From: an uncultured Ellagibacter sp.
GTDB lineage: Bacteria > Actinomycetota > Coriobacteriia > Coriobacteriales > Eggerthellaceae
Reading direction: 5' to 3'
DNA: 36,735 nucleotides
Assembly: GCA_934661105.1 (NCBI GenBank)
Contig: CAKUIV010000005.1
Coordinates: 1 to 36,735, forward strand
A program made the position numbers and the translations under genes. Under the pieces are notes generated by a model, which made no database searches, was not told where the DNA came from, and saw nothing but the letters and a program-made list of their open reading frames with translations. Position 1 is the first letter of the stretch; every line of letters starts with the position of its first letter. This document shows positions 6,363 to 15,176 of the stretch, in pieces.

Positions 6363-9300
6363 GGACATCCCCTCTCAAGGCGAAGATCGTTCGAATCGCG
6401 CTCGCCACCCTGCTCGCAGTCGGCATCATCCCCGCCTGCACGCTTGCCCAAGCGGACGTCGCCGTTGCGGCAAGCGGCAGCGCCTCCATCGAGTACATTC
6501 CCGAAGACTCCTTCACCCCAGAGGGATTCAATTGGGGCATCAACTTCACCGACGTTCGCGCCATCAGGGGTTTCAGCGAGGAATCGAACATCGCGCAGTT
6601 CTACCCACGCGACTACGATGAGCTCGCGAAACCCGGCGATCGAGGATTCGCGGCGCGCATCGGGCGATCGACGCCGAAAGGGAGCTTCGCGCTCCGCTAC
6701 ACCGGAGCCACGCACAACGGCGACGTCGTCGACGCCGTCGTCACGCTTTCCGATTGGAACTACGTCGAGCCCATCATGTCGAATGGGGAAACCGGGTGGG
6801 ACGAATACTACGAACGCGGCGATTACGATACTTTCCAACCCGGCGTTTTCGTGAACACGAACTACCAGCGTCATGCCTCCCTTATCGAGAACTTCAATTT
6901 CTACACCGTCGGGCTCACCGATCTCGTCGTAGAAGTTGAGTTCTTCTATTCCGGGACAAACGATCCCTACGAGATAAAAGGGCATGCAACGTGCATCGAC
7001 CTTGACGTCGGCCAAAAATTCGGATTCGGCGGCGCGACCACGCTCGCGCAGGTTGTCGCGGAAAACGACTTCCTTTCGATAGACAGCGAAAGGAAGCTCG
7101 TCACGTCGCCCAACTATCCCTGTGGGGGCGTCGACGACCCACACGGCGCGATCAGCGCCGACCCAAACGACCCGCTGTACAAGCTCGGACTCGTGGGCGC
7201 CTATTTCGATACCACGGGACAAAGGCGCGGCATGCCCTGCGAGCTCACGTTCGTGACGAGCTGGACCGGCATCGACTCGACGGCGCAGTCCTTCTTCGCC
7301 ATGACAAACGAATTTCTCACCGCACCGAACCCCAAAGACGATGCGACCGACATCGGTAAGCTCAAGGTCACGAAGACCGCGGACAAGACGGAAGGGGTGT
7401 CCCTCGGGGATGTCGTCACCTACACCGTCGACGCTCCCGTGCACGAACGCGGCGTGACCTGCCGAAACGGATATTCATACACCGATTTCGAAATCGTCGA
7501 CGTCTTACCCGGCGAGATGCGCTATGTCGACGGTTCGGGTTATCTTGCCGATGAACAGGGACGACGTATCGAAGGTGCCGGGAAAATCATCTACGAGGGG
7601 CACGGAGGCGCGGCTACCGTCGAGAACACGGTAAAGTTCGAGTTCTCACGCGACTATCTCGCCCATTCCATGCGCATGCAGGGCGAGCATTACCGTTTCG
7701 TCTTCAAGGCCGTCCTGACCGAATATCCCGCCGACGGATCGCTCTTCGTCTCGAATCGCGCGTACGCTCACGTGAATAACAGCGGCGCGTATTTGAGCAA
7801 TTCGGTCGAAACGACCCTCGTCACGCCTCAATGGCACGTCGACAAGACGGCCGACGCCTACGAACACGAGGTCGGCGACGTAGTCTCGTTCGCTTCCGTG
7901 TTCACACAGACCGAGAAGAACGCGCAATGCCGCGAAGCGGTGCTTTCCGACAACCTCCCCGAAGGCATGCGGCTTATCCCCGAAACCGTTCAGGCAACGG
8001 GAATGAAAAACCTGCCCTCCCCAAGCATCAACGAAAACCGCTGGAGTTACTCCCTCGACAAGTTCAACTACGGCGACACGCTGACCGTCACCTACCAGGC
8101 AATCGCCCTGCAATCAGGAAACGGGGCAGAGCAGGTGAACCTTGCCTCCGCCCACGCCAACAACTGCATGGACGCCGACGACCCCGCCGAAATTTGGACG
8201 AACACCGCAAAACTTACCGTGCAGAAGAGCGCCGACTACTACGAGCACTACGTCGGGGCATCTGACGTGGACGCCGGCGTCGTCGAGTATACGATCGTGG
8301 TCGAGAACACGAAAGAAGGCACCATCGCGAACAACGTCGCGATAAGCGACACGAGCCTTCCCGAGGGAATGAAAATTGGAAGGACGAATGCGGGTGATCT
8401 CGAGCTCGACGTCCGCGGCATCCCCGACTCCGTCGATTACCCGACGGAGGGAGGCGATCGCACCCACGGCGAGACGAGCGTGCGCACGGTGACGTGCGAC
8501 GTCGTTCCCGATGGGACGGGTTTTTCAGCCGCCATCAACCACCTGCCGGCCAACACCCCCGTGACGATCGTTTATCGATGCCATCCGGAAGAATCGGTTG
8601 CCGGATGGGAAGTCGAGAACACAGCGACCGCCATCGCCGACAATGCCCTCCCAGAAAACGACGACGCCCTTATCTGGGTGAATCAACCGGCTCTCGACGT
8701 CGAGAAGACGGCTTCCCTTTCCCATTACACCGTCGGCGATTTCGCCACCTACCACATCAAAGCGACGAATACGACGCCCGGAACGCTTGGCCGAAACCTC
8801 GTCATCTCCGACTTACTGCATACCGAAGGAGTCGAATTGCAACGCGACAGCATAAAAATCTGGGATTCGGACGGCAACGATATCACCGACTCGTGCGCGA
8901 TCCGCACGAACAGGAACAAGCCGAGCTTCATCATCGAAACGCACAAGAACCTGATAAGCAGCACCGACGCTCGCACGACCTGGAGCTTCGGCGAGCAGGA
9001 AACCTCAGGGAATAATCCCTTAGGGTCGACGGGCGAGACCGCGGTGTATGTTGACTACACCGTCGCCATCGCCGATGCAGCACTGGCGGGAAAGACGGTC
9101 GATAACACCGCTCTCGCCGTGGTCGACGAGCCGAACACCAGAACGACCGACGACGAAAGCATCACCGTGAAAGGCGCAAAACTCCGCATCCAGAAACGCT
9201 CCGATAAAGCGACCTACGAGGTCGGCGATACCGCCCACTACGAGCTTTCAGTCTCGCAGACGCGAGAAGACGTAACAGCGCACAACGTCACCCTCAGCGA

Positions 9301-10993
9301 CTCTTTCGATGACGACGCCTGCGCGGATATAGACATCGACAGCATCCGCATGTTCGACAGCGAAGGGGTCGCCGTAAGGCCGAAGTCGATCGCGTCTCAA
9401 GTCGATGACGGGGGAAACGTCATCGGTTTCCTCTTGGAAACGGGACTCGACCTTTCCGACGAGGAAACGATCGACGTCGCTTATGACGCCATGATGAAAG
9501 AAGAGCGGAGCCAGGCAGAAAACCGCGCGCGAGCCGACGCCGATGATGCAGCAGGAGATTCGACCCGCCACGACGTCACCGTAATCGGCAAGCGAGCCAC
9601 CGCCGCCATCGAGAAAGAGGCGAGCCCGCATGCGATCCGCATCGGTGACCTCGTTTCCTACACCATTACCGCAACGGTAACCGAGGGAACGGCGCGCAAT
9701 GCCGTCATCTCCGACAAGAGCTTGCCCGACGGGATGACCATAGACCTGAACAGCATCTCTGTCGAGATAAACGACAGCGCGTTCGATTCCACCCCACTGC
9801 GCGCCTCGGGGAACAAGTTCTCGCTCGAACTTGGAACCCTTTCTCGAAACGACTGCGTAAAAGTGTCGTTTTTGGCAAAAGTCGAAGACCAATCGCTTAT
9901 AGGAAGACGCGTTGTCAACAACGCCGTCCTTTCATCTCCCGACTTCGACGCCGATCTCATGGCACAAGCGAGCATCGACGTGGAAAAAGCGTTCGATGAA
10001 CCCACGCCTTCCGCAACCGTGAAGAAGACGGCGTCAAGGGAAAGTGCCCGAGAAGGCGACGCCATCACCTACGCCATTTGCATCGAATCGGGGGAAGCCG
10101 ACCTGGAGGATACACACCTGGAAGATATGGGTATGCCCGACGGCGTCTCCATCGATTACGAGACGTTCGTCTTGACGGTCGACGGCAAGGCCTCGCCAGC
10201 ATCATTCGAGCGCAAAGAGCCGAACTCGTTTTCGCTTTCGCTTGGCCGCGTGCCGGCGAAATCTCAGATAACGATAGAGTACGAAGCGATCGTTGAAGAC
10301 GCATCGCTTGCTGGGGACAAGGTTGAAAACTCGGCGACCTTGACTTCGGCAAGCCTCGACGACGATCCCTTCGCCAAAGCAGAAGTCGTCGTCACGGCAA
10401 ACCCGCCATCGAAGCCCGATGCCGTAATCGTCAAGTCGGTCGATAAAGAGGTCGCAAGCATCGGGGAGGAGCTTGCATACGAAATCGAAGCGAGAGCCGT
10501 CGGCGGAGCCGTTGCCGATGTTCGGATCGACGACACGAAGCTGCCCGAAGGAGTTCCCATAGATTTCGAAAGCATCTCCATCGAGATTGACGGCGCGCGC
10601 ATCGATGCACCGATTGAAAGCGACGGAAACGCGTTTTCTGCAACTGTCGGGACTTTGCCCGAGGGAAGCACCGCCACGATATCGTTCAAAGCCCTTCTCG
10701 AGGACGAATCGCTTGCAGGAACGAAGTTCTCGAATCGAGCCACGCTTTCGAGTCCGAGCCTCGAGGACGACAAGGTTGCCCATGCCGTTATCTCGGTCGA
10801 ATCGGAATCCGAACCCGACCAGCCCGCTACCGGACAGCAACCGAAAGAGAAAGCAGGCAGCGCCTTAGGGAAAACGGGCGACTTCGCCTTAAGCGCAGCA
10901 CTGAAGACGTTGCCGGTTGTCGCGGCGCTCGCCTTTGCCGCGACGGTCTTTTCGCTTGCAAAGCGCACCGTCTCCAAACGCCGACGCCCCTAG
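6335..10993 (+). CDS. Large cell-surface repeat protein with sorting-signal-like C-terminus
   Basis: This 1552-residue protein is probably an adhesin or fimbria-like stalk. The start ATG 6335 follows AAAGGAGG at 6 nt. Residues about 1-45 form a signal peptide (basic start, hydrophobic ALATLLAVGIIPACTL, AxA-type end). Residues 46-340 form a unique head domain I do not recognise. Eight related repeats begin near residues 342, 500, 627, 787, 950, 1090, 1227 and 1363. Most open with a motif like V-x-K-T-A and close with V-x-N-x-A, the pattern of DUF11-type/isopeptide-forming beta domains, where Lys and Asn can crosslink. After a Pro/Gln/Lys-rich linker, the C-terminus has LGKTGD at 1511, a hydrophobic helix and KRRRP, resembling a sortase signal with Gly in place of Pro. 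No sortase gene is in the window. It interrupts the dxr-rseP neighbourhood on the opposite strand. Confidence 0.88.
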   Translation: MDSRRASSLRTSPLKAKIVRIALATLLAVGIIPACTLAQADVAVAASGSASIEYIPEDSFTPEGFNWGINFTDVRAIRGFSEESNIAQFYPRDYDELAKPGDRGFAARIGRSTPKGSFALRYTGATHNGDVVDAVVTLSDWNYVEPIMSNGETGWDEYYERGDYDTFQPGVFVNTNYQRHASLIENFNFYTVGLTDLVVEVEFFYSGTNDPYEIKGHATCIDLDVGQKFGFGGATTLAQVVAENDFLSIDSERKLVTSPNYPCGGVDDPHGAISADPNDPLYKLGLVGAYFDTTGQRRGMPCELTFVTSWTGIDSTAQSFFAMTNEFLTAPNPKDDATDIGKLKVTKTADKTEGVSLGDVVTYTVDAPVHERGVTCRNGYSYTDFEIVDVLPGEMRYVDGSGYLADEQGRRIEGAGKIIYEGHGGAATVENTVKFEFSRDYLAHSMRMQGEHYRFVFKAVLTEYPADGSLFVSNRAYAHVNNSGAYLSNSVETTLVTPQWHVDKTADAYEHEVGDVVSFASVFTQTEKNAQCREAVLSDNLPEGMRLIPETVQATGMKNLPSPSINENRWSYSLDKFNYGDTLTVTYQAIALQSGNGAEQVNLASAHANNCMDADDPAEIWTNTAKLTVQKSADYYEHYVGASDVDAGVVEYTIVVENTKEGTIANNVAISDTSLPEGMKIGRTNAGDLELDVRGIPDSVDYPTEGGDRTHGETSVRTVTCDVVPDGTGFSAAINHLPANTPVTIVYRCHPEESVAGWEVENTATAIADNALPENDDALIWVNQPALDVEKTASLSHYTVGDFATYHIKATNTTPGTLGRNLVISDLLHTEGVELQRDSIKIWDSDGNDITDSCAIRTNRNKPSFIIETHKNLISSTDARTTWSFGEQETSGNNPLGSTGETAVYVDYTVAIADAALAGKTVDNTALAVVDEPNTRTTDDESITVKGAKLRIQKRSDKATYEVGDTAHYELSVSQTREDVTAHNVTLSDSFDDDACADIDIDSIRMFDSEGVAVRPKSIASQVDDGGNVIGFLLETGLDLSDEETIDVAYDAMMKEERSQAENRARADADDAAGDSTRHDVTVIGKRATAAIEKEASPHAIRIGDLVSYTITATVTEGTARNAVISDKSLPDGMTIDLNSISVEINDSAFDSTPLRASGNKFSLELGTLSRNDCVKVSFLAKVEDQSLIGRRVVNNAVLSSPDFDADLMAQASIDVEKAFDEPTPSATVKKTASRESAREGDAITYAICIESGEADLEDTHLEDMGMPDGVSIDYETFVLTVDGKASPASFERKEPNSFSLSLGRVPAKSQITIEYEAIVEDASLAGDKVENSATLTSASLDDDPFAKAEVVVTANPPSKPDAVIVKSVDKEVASIGEELAYEIEARAVGGAVADVRIDDTKLPEGVPIDFESISIEIDGARIDAPIESDGNAFSATVGTLPEGSTATISFKALLEDESLAGTKFSNRATLSSPSLEDDKVAHAVISVESESEPDQPATGQQPKEKAGSALGKTGDFALSAALKTLPVVAALAFAATVFSLAKRTVSKRRRP
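7358..10804 (+). repeat. Eight tandem beta-domain repeats inside the surface protein
   Basis: The repeats begin near 7358, 7832, 8213, 8693, 9182, 9602, 10013 and 10421 and run 127-163 residues each. Each opens with a Lys-containing strand such as HVDKTAD, VEKTAS, VKKTAS or IVKSVD, has a V/I-G-D/E segment about 10 residues on, then a D-x-x-L-P-E/D-G-type core. Most end with an Asn motif such as VENTA, VDNTA, VNNAV or VENSA. They have diverged enough that the DNA is not repetitive. Confidence 0.8.
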
Positions 10994-11012
10994 ACTCCAG
11001 GTTTCGAGCAGA

Positions 11013-11050
11013 CGATAAAACCGTTCTAAGAGATCGGGGCGGTTTTATCG
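11013..11050 (+). terminator. Terminator of the surface-protein gene
   Basis: A perfect 11-bp stem, CGATAAAACCG (11013-11023) with its complement (11040-11050), has a 16-nt loop and starts 20 nt after the stop codon. The sequence after it is only moderately T-rich. Confidence 0.7.
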
Positions 11051-11075
11051 CAAGGTTTCTTATTATTCTCACGCC

Positions 11076-11105
11076 TTGTTCTCATTTTATACGGTACCTT
11101 ATAAA
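11076..11105 (+). promoter_or_regulatory. Promoter of the ribbon-helix-helix gene
   Basis: TTGTTC (11076-11081) and TATAAA (11100-11105) are separated by 18 nt in an AT-rich stretch that stands out from its surroundings. Initiation would be near 11112, leaving a 15-nt leader. Confidence 0.55.
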
Positions 11106-11126
11106 GAACAGGGAAAGGGGCAGGTA

Positions 11127-11429
11127 ATGGCAAAGTATCGACTGATAAATGGATTCATCATCCCCGAGGAGATCACGCGTCGTGCGACCGAATCGAAAGT
11201 CGTCGGACGGAGCGATTGCTTCGAAGAGCAACAACCAGGTCGCCCTCGCCTGTCGGAGGAGCCGAATTCCAACCTGTCGTTCAAATGCCCCGAATCGAAC
11301 GCGAAGATGATCGCCTACGCGGCGAAGATAAGCGGAACGGGCAAATCGGAATTCATGCGCGAAGCCGCCATCGAAAAGGCCGCCCGGATCATCTCGATGT
11401 ACCAGGCAAAAGAGCCTTCCCTCGACTAA
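11127..11429 (+). CDS. Ribbon-helix-helix protein (DUF1778/antitoxin-like), orphan
   Basis: This 100-residue protein starts at ATG 11127 after a GGGAAAGGGG stretch. The second half (NLSFKCPESN, then AYAAKISGTGKSEFMREAAI) matches the strand-helix-helix layout of DUF1778/TacA-type antitoxins and related small DNA-binding proteins. The first 50 residues (NGFIIPEEITRRA and a GRPR basic patch) are not recognised. No toxin gene of the GNAT type follows it; a terminator and then convergent dxr do. It may be a stand-alone regulator, perhaps of the surface-protein gene upstream with which it shares orientation, but it has its own promoter. The link is inference. Confidence 0.65.
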   Translation: MAKYRLINGFIIPEEITRRATESKVVGRSDCFEEQQPGRPRLSEEPNSNLSFKCPESNAKMIAYAAKISGTGKSEFMREAAIEKAARIISMYQAKEPSLD

Positions 11430-11469
11430 ACCGTGCCTCGTCGGCGACTGAAACCTCGCATTCAAAGCT

Positions 11470-11503
11470 CCGGCCCTCGCCTTCAAACGAAAGCGAGGGC
11501 CGG
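11470..11503. terminator. Convergent terminator between the ribbon-helix-helix gene and dxr
   Basis: A perfect 11-bp stem (CCGGCCCTCGC, 11470-11480, with 11493-11503) and a 12-nt loop lie between two convergent genes, 8 nt from the dxr stop. It can serve both strands. Confidence 0.75.
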
Positions 11504-11511
11504 ATTCGCGC

Positions 11512-12735
11512 CTATCTGATGCTTTCCCTTGCTTTTGCGCGCGCCCAGGAATCGAGCGATTCAAGCTGCTCAAGGCTCTCGACCTTCTGCACGCCTTCCC
11601 GCTCATGCGCCTCCATAACCGCTTCGACGCATTCGGCTATCCCAAGATAGGTTCCGCGTTCCTCGAGGAAGGCCGCGACGGCGACCTCGTTTGCGGCGTT
11701 CATAACGCATGGCAACGTTCCACCGACGCTCCCCGCATGACGAGCAAGCGGAAGGCAGCGGAACGTTTCCTCGTCGGGCGCCGCGAATTCAAGCGAACCG
11801 AGCGTTCGGAAGTCGAGCGGTGCCACCGGAGCATCCCACCGATCGGGATACGAAAGGGCGAACTGAATGGGGATGCGCATGTCGGTCGTCCCCAGATGCG
11901 CCTTCACGCTGCCGTCGGCATATTCGACCATGGAATGAATAGCGCTCTGCGGCTGCACCACAACCTCGATCTTGTCATAGGGCATATCGAAGAGATGATG
12001 CGCTTCAATCACCTCAAGCCCCTTGTTCATGAGCGTCGAGGAGTCGATCGATATCTTCGCCCCCATATGCCATGTCGGATGTTTCAGTGCTTGACCAGGC
12101 GTGATCGATGCAAGATCGGAGCGTTTCTTCCCTCTGAACGGGCCGCCCGATGCCGTTACCCACAGCCTTGCGACCTCACGTTCGCTCTCACCGAGAAGGC
12201 ATTGGTAAATCGCACCGTGCTCCGAGTCGATCGGCATCAACCCGCCCGCAGGCCCCGTTGCCGGGGCAACACCCGAAGCGCGACGCTGCGCATCGACTTT
12301 CGCAGCGAGCGGCATGATTAGATCACCGCCGACGACAAGCGACTCTTTATTCGCAAGAGCAAGGACCTTGCCCGCCTTAAGCGTTTCGTAGCTCGCGCGC
12401 AATCCGGCTGCACCGACGAGCGCGTTCACGACGACATCGGCCTCGGGTAGGCGGGTAAGCTCGACGACCGCGTCCATGCCGAAGCCGATCGTCGCTGCGC
12501 CTCCGAGGGAAGAAACGTATGCGGCAGCATCCGCAGCCGCAACGCTGCGCATCTGCCCCTCGTCCCCCACTGCAAGATGCCTCACTCCGAACTCGCGCGC
12601 CTGCGCAAGCATATCCGACACGCTCGTATTGACCGCAAGGCCGACGACGGCAAGCTTGTCGGCATGTTGCCGCACCACGTCAAGCGTTTGCGTTCCGATA
12701 GACCCCGTCGACCCGAGAACGACGATGCGCCTCAT
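11512..12735 (-). CDS. dxr: 1-deoxy-D-xylulose 5-phosphate reductoisomerase
   Basis: Dxr makes 2-C-methyl-D-erythritol 4-phosphate, the committed step of the non-mevalonate isoprenoid pathway, using NADPH and a divalent metal. The 407-residue product has the NADPH loop GSTGSIGTQTLD near the N-terminus, ANKESLV, the metal-site segment PIDSEHGAIYQCL, the ASGGPFR loop and MNKGLEVIEAHHLF. The ATG at 12735 follows AAAGGA; an upstream TTG at 12756 is less likely. A short Ala/Gly-rich insertion (about 158-175) precedes PIDSEHG. The cdsA stop is 23 nt upstream, so dxr is at the end of the pyrH-frr-uppS-cdsA-dxr series. Confidence 0.97.
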   Translation of the reverse strand: MRRIVVLGSTGSIGTQTLDVVRQHADKLAVVGLAVNTSVSDMLAQAREFGVRHLAVGDEGQMRSVAAADAAAYVSSLGGAATIGFGMDAVVELTRLPEADVVVNALVGAAGLRASYETLKAGKVLALANKESLVVGGDLIMPLAAKVDAQRRASGVAPATGPAGGLMPIDSEHGAIYQCLLGESEREVARLWVTASGGPFRGKKRSDLASITPGQALKHPTWHMGAKISIDSSTLMNKGLEVIEAHHLFDMPYDKIEVVVQPQSAIHSMVEYADGSVKAHLGTTDMRIPIQFALSYPDRWDAPVAPLDFRTLGSLEFAAPDEETFRCLPLARHAGSVGGTLPCVMNAANEVAVAAFLEERGTYLGIAECVEAVMEAHEREGVQKVESLEQLESLDSWARAKARESIR

Positions 12736-12758
12736 ATCGCGTCCTTTCTTAAGCAAGG

Positions 12759-13658
12759 TTAGAAATTATAGGGAATGGCGCCAGAAGCCAGCAAAAGAAT
12801 GGCAGACGAAGCCGCAACGAGGAACAGCGAGTCGCAGCGATCGAGAAGCCCACCGTGACCTGGCATGATCGTTCCCGAATCCTTGAATCCCGAGTTTCGT
12901 TTGATTCGGCTTTCAGCCAAATCGCCAAGCACTCCCATAAGCCCGCATACAAGTCCAAACAGAATCGCTTCGGGGAGGCTCAAGTCCAAGCCGGGGATAA
13001 GCGTGAACAACGCCCAGAACAGCATCGAGCCGACGAGCCCAGCGAAAAACCCCTCCCAGCTCTTCTTCGGGCTGACGCGCGGAGCCATCTTATGCTTGCC
13101 GATCTTGCTGCCCACCAGATAAGCGAACGAGTCGTTCGCCCAGATGCTCAAAAAGATGCCGATCACGAGAATGCCGCCCCATGGGTCGGGCAAAGACGTA
13201 CGCACCACCATGATTCCCGATAGCAGCAAGCCGGTATACGCAGCTCCGAAAAAGCTGACGCCGACATCGGGAACGCGAGCGCGCAACCAGAAAACGTACC
13301 AAACGATAAGCGCAAGCAAAAGAGCGATGCTTACGTAAAGCGCACCGGTGATACCGAGGAAATACACGCTGACCGGATAGAGCACCGCCGCAATGATTCC
13401 GAGCATCTCGTTCGGGAGCTTCGCATCCGCACGAAGCATGTAGTAGAATTCACCGGCGCAGATGCCTGCCGTGGCGCAAAGGAAAACGAGCGTCGAGATG
13501 TCGCTCGCGAGGATGCAGATGACGCACAGAGCAACATAAACCGCGCCCGTGCGAAAACGAACCTGCAGATCGGTCGCGTTCTTCAGCTTCTGAGGCGTTT
13601 TTTCGTACGCGAAGTCTTTGATTTTCGTCGTTCGCTTGCGGTCATCGGTGGCGGGCAC
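12759..13658 (-). CDS. cdsA: Phosphatidate cytidylyltransferase
   Basis: CdsA forms CDP-diacylglycerol from phosphatidate and CTP at the membrane, feeding all phospholipid synthesis. The 299-residue product has a charged N-terminal tail of about 35 residues, then about eight hydrophobic segments. The family signature (SRIKRN, then FKDSGTIMPGHGGLLDRCD) lies near the C-terminus, with conserved Lys, Asp and His-Gly-Gly residues. The start chosen is GTG 13658, 2 nt after the uppS stop codon, consistent with coupled translation; the open frame that continues upstream overlaps uppS and is not needed. Confidence 0.95.
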   Translation of the reverse strand: MPATDDRKRTTKIKDFAYEKTPQKLKNATDLQVRFRTGAVYVALCVICILASDISTLVFLCATAGICAGEFYYMLRADAKLPNEMLGIIAAVLYPVSVYFLGITGALYVSIALLLALIVWYVFWLRARVPDVGVSFFGAAYTGLLLSGIMVVRTSLPDPWGGILVIGIFLSIWANDSFAYLVGSKIGKHKMAPRVSPKKSWEGFFAGLVGSMLFWALFTLIPGLDLSLPEAILFGLVCGLMGVLGDLAESRIKRNSGFKDSGTIMPGHGGLLDRCDSLFLVAASSAILLLASGAIPYNF

Positions 13659-13660
13659 GC

Positions 13661-14509
13661 TTATTTCACCGCCCCGAATCGACGGTCGCGACCCTGGAAT
13701 TCGAGAAGGCAGCGCAAAAATTCGTACCGGTCGAAATCGGGCCAAAGCACGTCGGTCACCACGAACTCGGAATACGCGATCTGCCACAGAAGGAAGTTCG
13801 ACACGCGAACCTCCCCGCTCGTCCGAATAACAAGATCGGGATCGGGCATGCCGGCCGTAAACAGACAATTCTCGAAATCTTCTGCGCTGATCGGATCGAT
13901 GCCCTCCCCCACCTTGCTCTTAAAAGCGACTCGTCTCGCGCACTCATTCACCGCACGGACGATTTCCTGGCGCGACCCGTAGTTCACGGCGACGACAAGC
14001 GTCATCCCCGTGTTATCCTTCGTTTTCTCCCACGCCTCCTCGAACGCAATGCGCGTTTCCTCGGGAAGCGGGGACAAGTCGCCAATGGTTTTCACGCGCA
14101 CATGCTCTTCGTGAAGGCCGTCGACTTCGGCGAGCATGGTCTTCGCGAAGAGATCCATAAGCCCGACGACCTCTTCCTGCGGGCGCTTCCAATTCTCGGT
14201 CGAGAACGAGTAGATCGTGAGATAGCGAACGCCCAAATCGCTCGCGCAGCGAATGGTCTCGCGAACCGCCTCGATTCCCGCCTTATGGCCCTTCAGACGA
14301 TTCAGCGCGCGCTTTTTCGCCCAACGCCCGTTGCCGTCCATGATGACGGCAACATGTTCGGGAATGCGCGAACAATCGAGACTTTCAGGGGAAAGCCCTG
14401 AAGGAGGGCTCGGGAATATGTAGTCAAGCGGTTTGTTCAAAGAGACCTCGGCAATCGGGCGGATAAGAGCATGAAGTCGCGCTTCCGGAAGAGGCTCGTG
14501 CGGAAGCAC
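13661..14509 (-). CDS. uppS: Isoprenyl transferase (undecaprenyl diphosphate synthase)
   Basis: UppS builds the lipid carrier of cell-wall synthesis by adding isopentenyl units to farnesyl diphosphate. The conserved AVIMDGNGRWAKKR segment holds the catalytic Asp. YSFSTENWKRP, GSRQEIVRA, DLVIRTSGEVRVSNFLLWQ and the C-terminal SEFVVTDVLWPDF are also present. As drawn (282 residues, GTG start) it has an N-terminal extension of about 50 residues before the catalytic fold. A TTG at 14440, preceded by GAGG at 5-nt spacing, is an alternative start giving 259 residues. It lies 21 nt after frr and just ahead of cdsA. Confidence 0.94.
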   Translation of the reverse strand: MLPHEPLPEARLHALIRPIAEVSLNKPLDYIFPSPPSGLSPESLDCSRIPEHVAVIMDGNGRWAKKRALNRLKGHKAGIEAVRETIRCASDLGVRYLTIYSFSTENWKRPQEEVVGLMDLFAKTMLAEVDGLHEEHVRVKTIGDLSPLPEETRIAFEEAWEKTKDNTGMTLVVAVNYGSRQEIVRAVNECARRVAFKSKVGEGIDPISAEDFENCLFTAGMPDPDLVIRTSGEVRVSNFLLWQIAYSEFVVTDVLWPDFDRYEFLRCLLEFQGRDRRFGAVK

Positions 14510-14530
14510 GGCAAAAGGCAGCGACGCTGC

Positions 14531-15091
14531 CTACACTTCCATGACTTCGGCTTCCTTCTTCTTGAAGGACTCGTCGACCTCGGCGATGAACTTGTCGGTA
14601 AGCTTTTGAATCTCGCCCTCGGCGCGGCGCTGCTCGTCTTCGGGGAGGCTATCTTCCTTGATGCACTTCTCGACGGCCGAGTTGGAATCGCGGCGGATGT
14701 TGCGGATGGCGACGCGCGCCTCTTCGGAATACGCCTTGCACTGCTTCACCAGTTCACGACGGCGTTCCTCGGTAAGAGCCGGGAACGGCAGGCGAATGAC
14801 CGAACCGTCGTTAGACGGGGTCACGCCCAAATCGCTTTCGAGGATGGCCTTTTCAATGGCCTTCAAGCTGGACTTGTCCCACGGCTCGATGACGAGCATG
14901 TGGGCATCCGGCGTCTTCACGCCTGCCATCTGATTCACTGGAGTCGGCACGCCGTAGTAGTCGACCTTGATGCGATCGAGCGACATGGCGTTCGCGCGGC
15001 CCGTGCGAACCGACGCGAAGTTTTCGTGCAGCGCGGCGACCGCCTTCTTCATACGGTCTTGCGCCTGCGCCTTGATCTCGTTGATGCTCAT
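14531..15091 (-). CDS. frr: Ribosome recycling factor
   Basis: RRF, with EF-G, splits the post-termination ribosome so it can be reused. The 186-residue length is standard. The coiled-coil N-terminus shows ALHENFASVRTGRAN, and the middle domain has VDYYGVPTPVNQMA and IRLPFPALTEERRRELVK. The ATG at 15091 is preceded by AAAGGA at 8 nt. It lies 85 nt downstream of pyrH in the standard pyrH-frr order. Confidence 0.98.
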   Translation of the reverse strand: MSINEIKAQAQDRMKKAVAALHENFASVRTGRANAMSLDRIKVDYYGVPTPVNQMAGVKTPDAHMLVIEPWDKSSLKAIEKAILESDLGVTPSNDGSVIRLPFPALTEERRRELVKQCKAYSEEARVAIRNIRRDSNSAVEKCIKEDSLPEDEQRRAEGEIQKLTDKFIAEVDESFKKKEAEVMEV

Positions 15092-15176
15092 ATCAGCTTC
15101 CTTTCATCCCCGCGCCACGATGCGACGTCTTTGAGCCAAAAGCCCAGGCAAACGCGCCGTCAGGATACTCTTTCAG

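Noticed and set aside
7358..10804. DNA-level tandem repeats or a CRISPR-like array in the surface gene
   Set aside because: The periodicity is only in the protein. The DNA copies are diverged, the units are 380-490 nt, and there is one continuous reading frame. No short direct repeats with spacers exist anywhere in the window.
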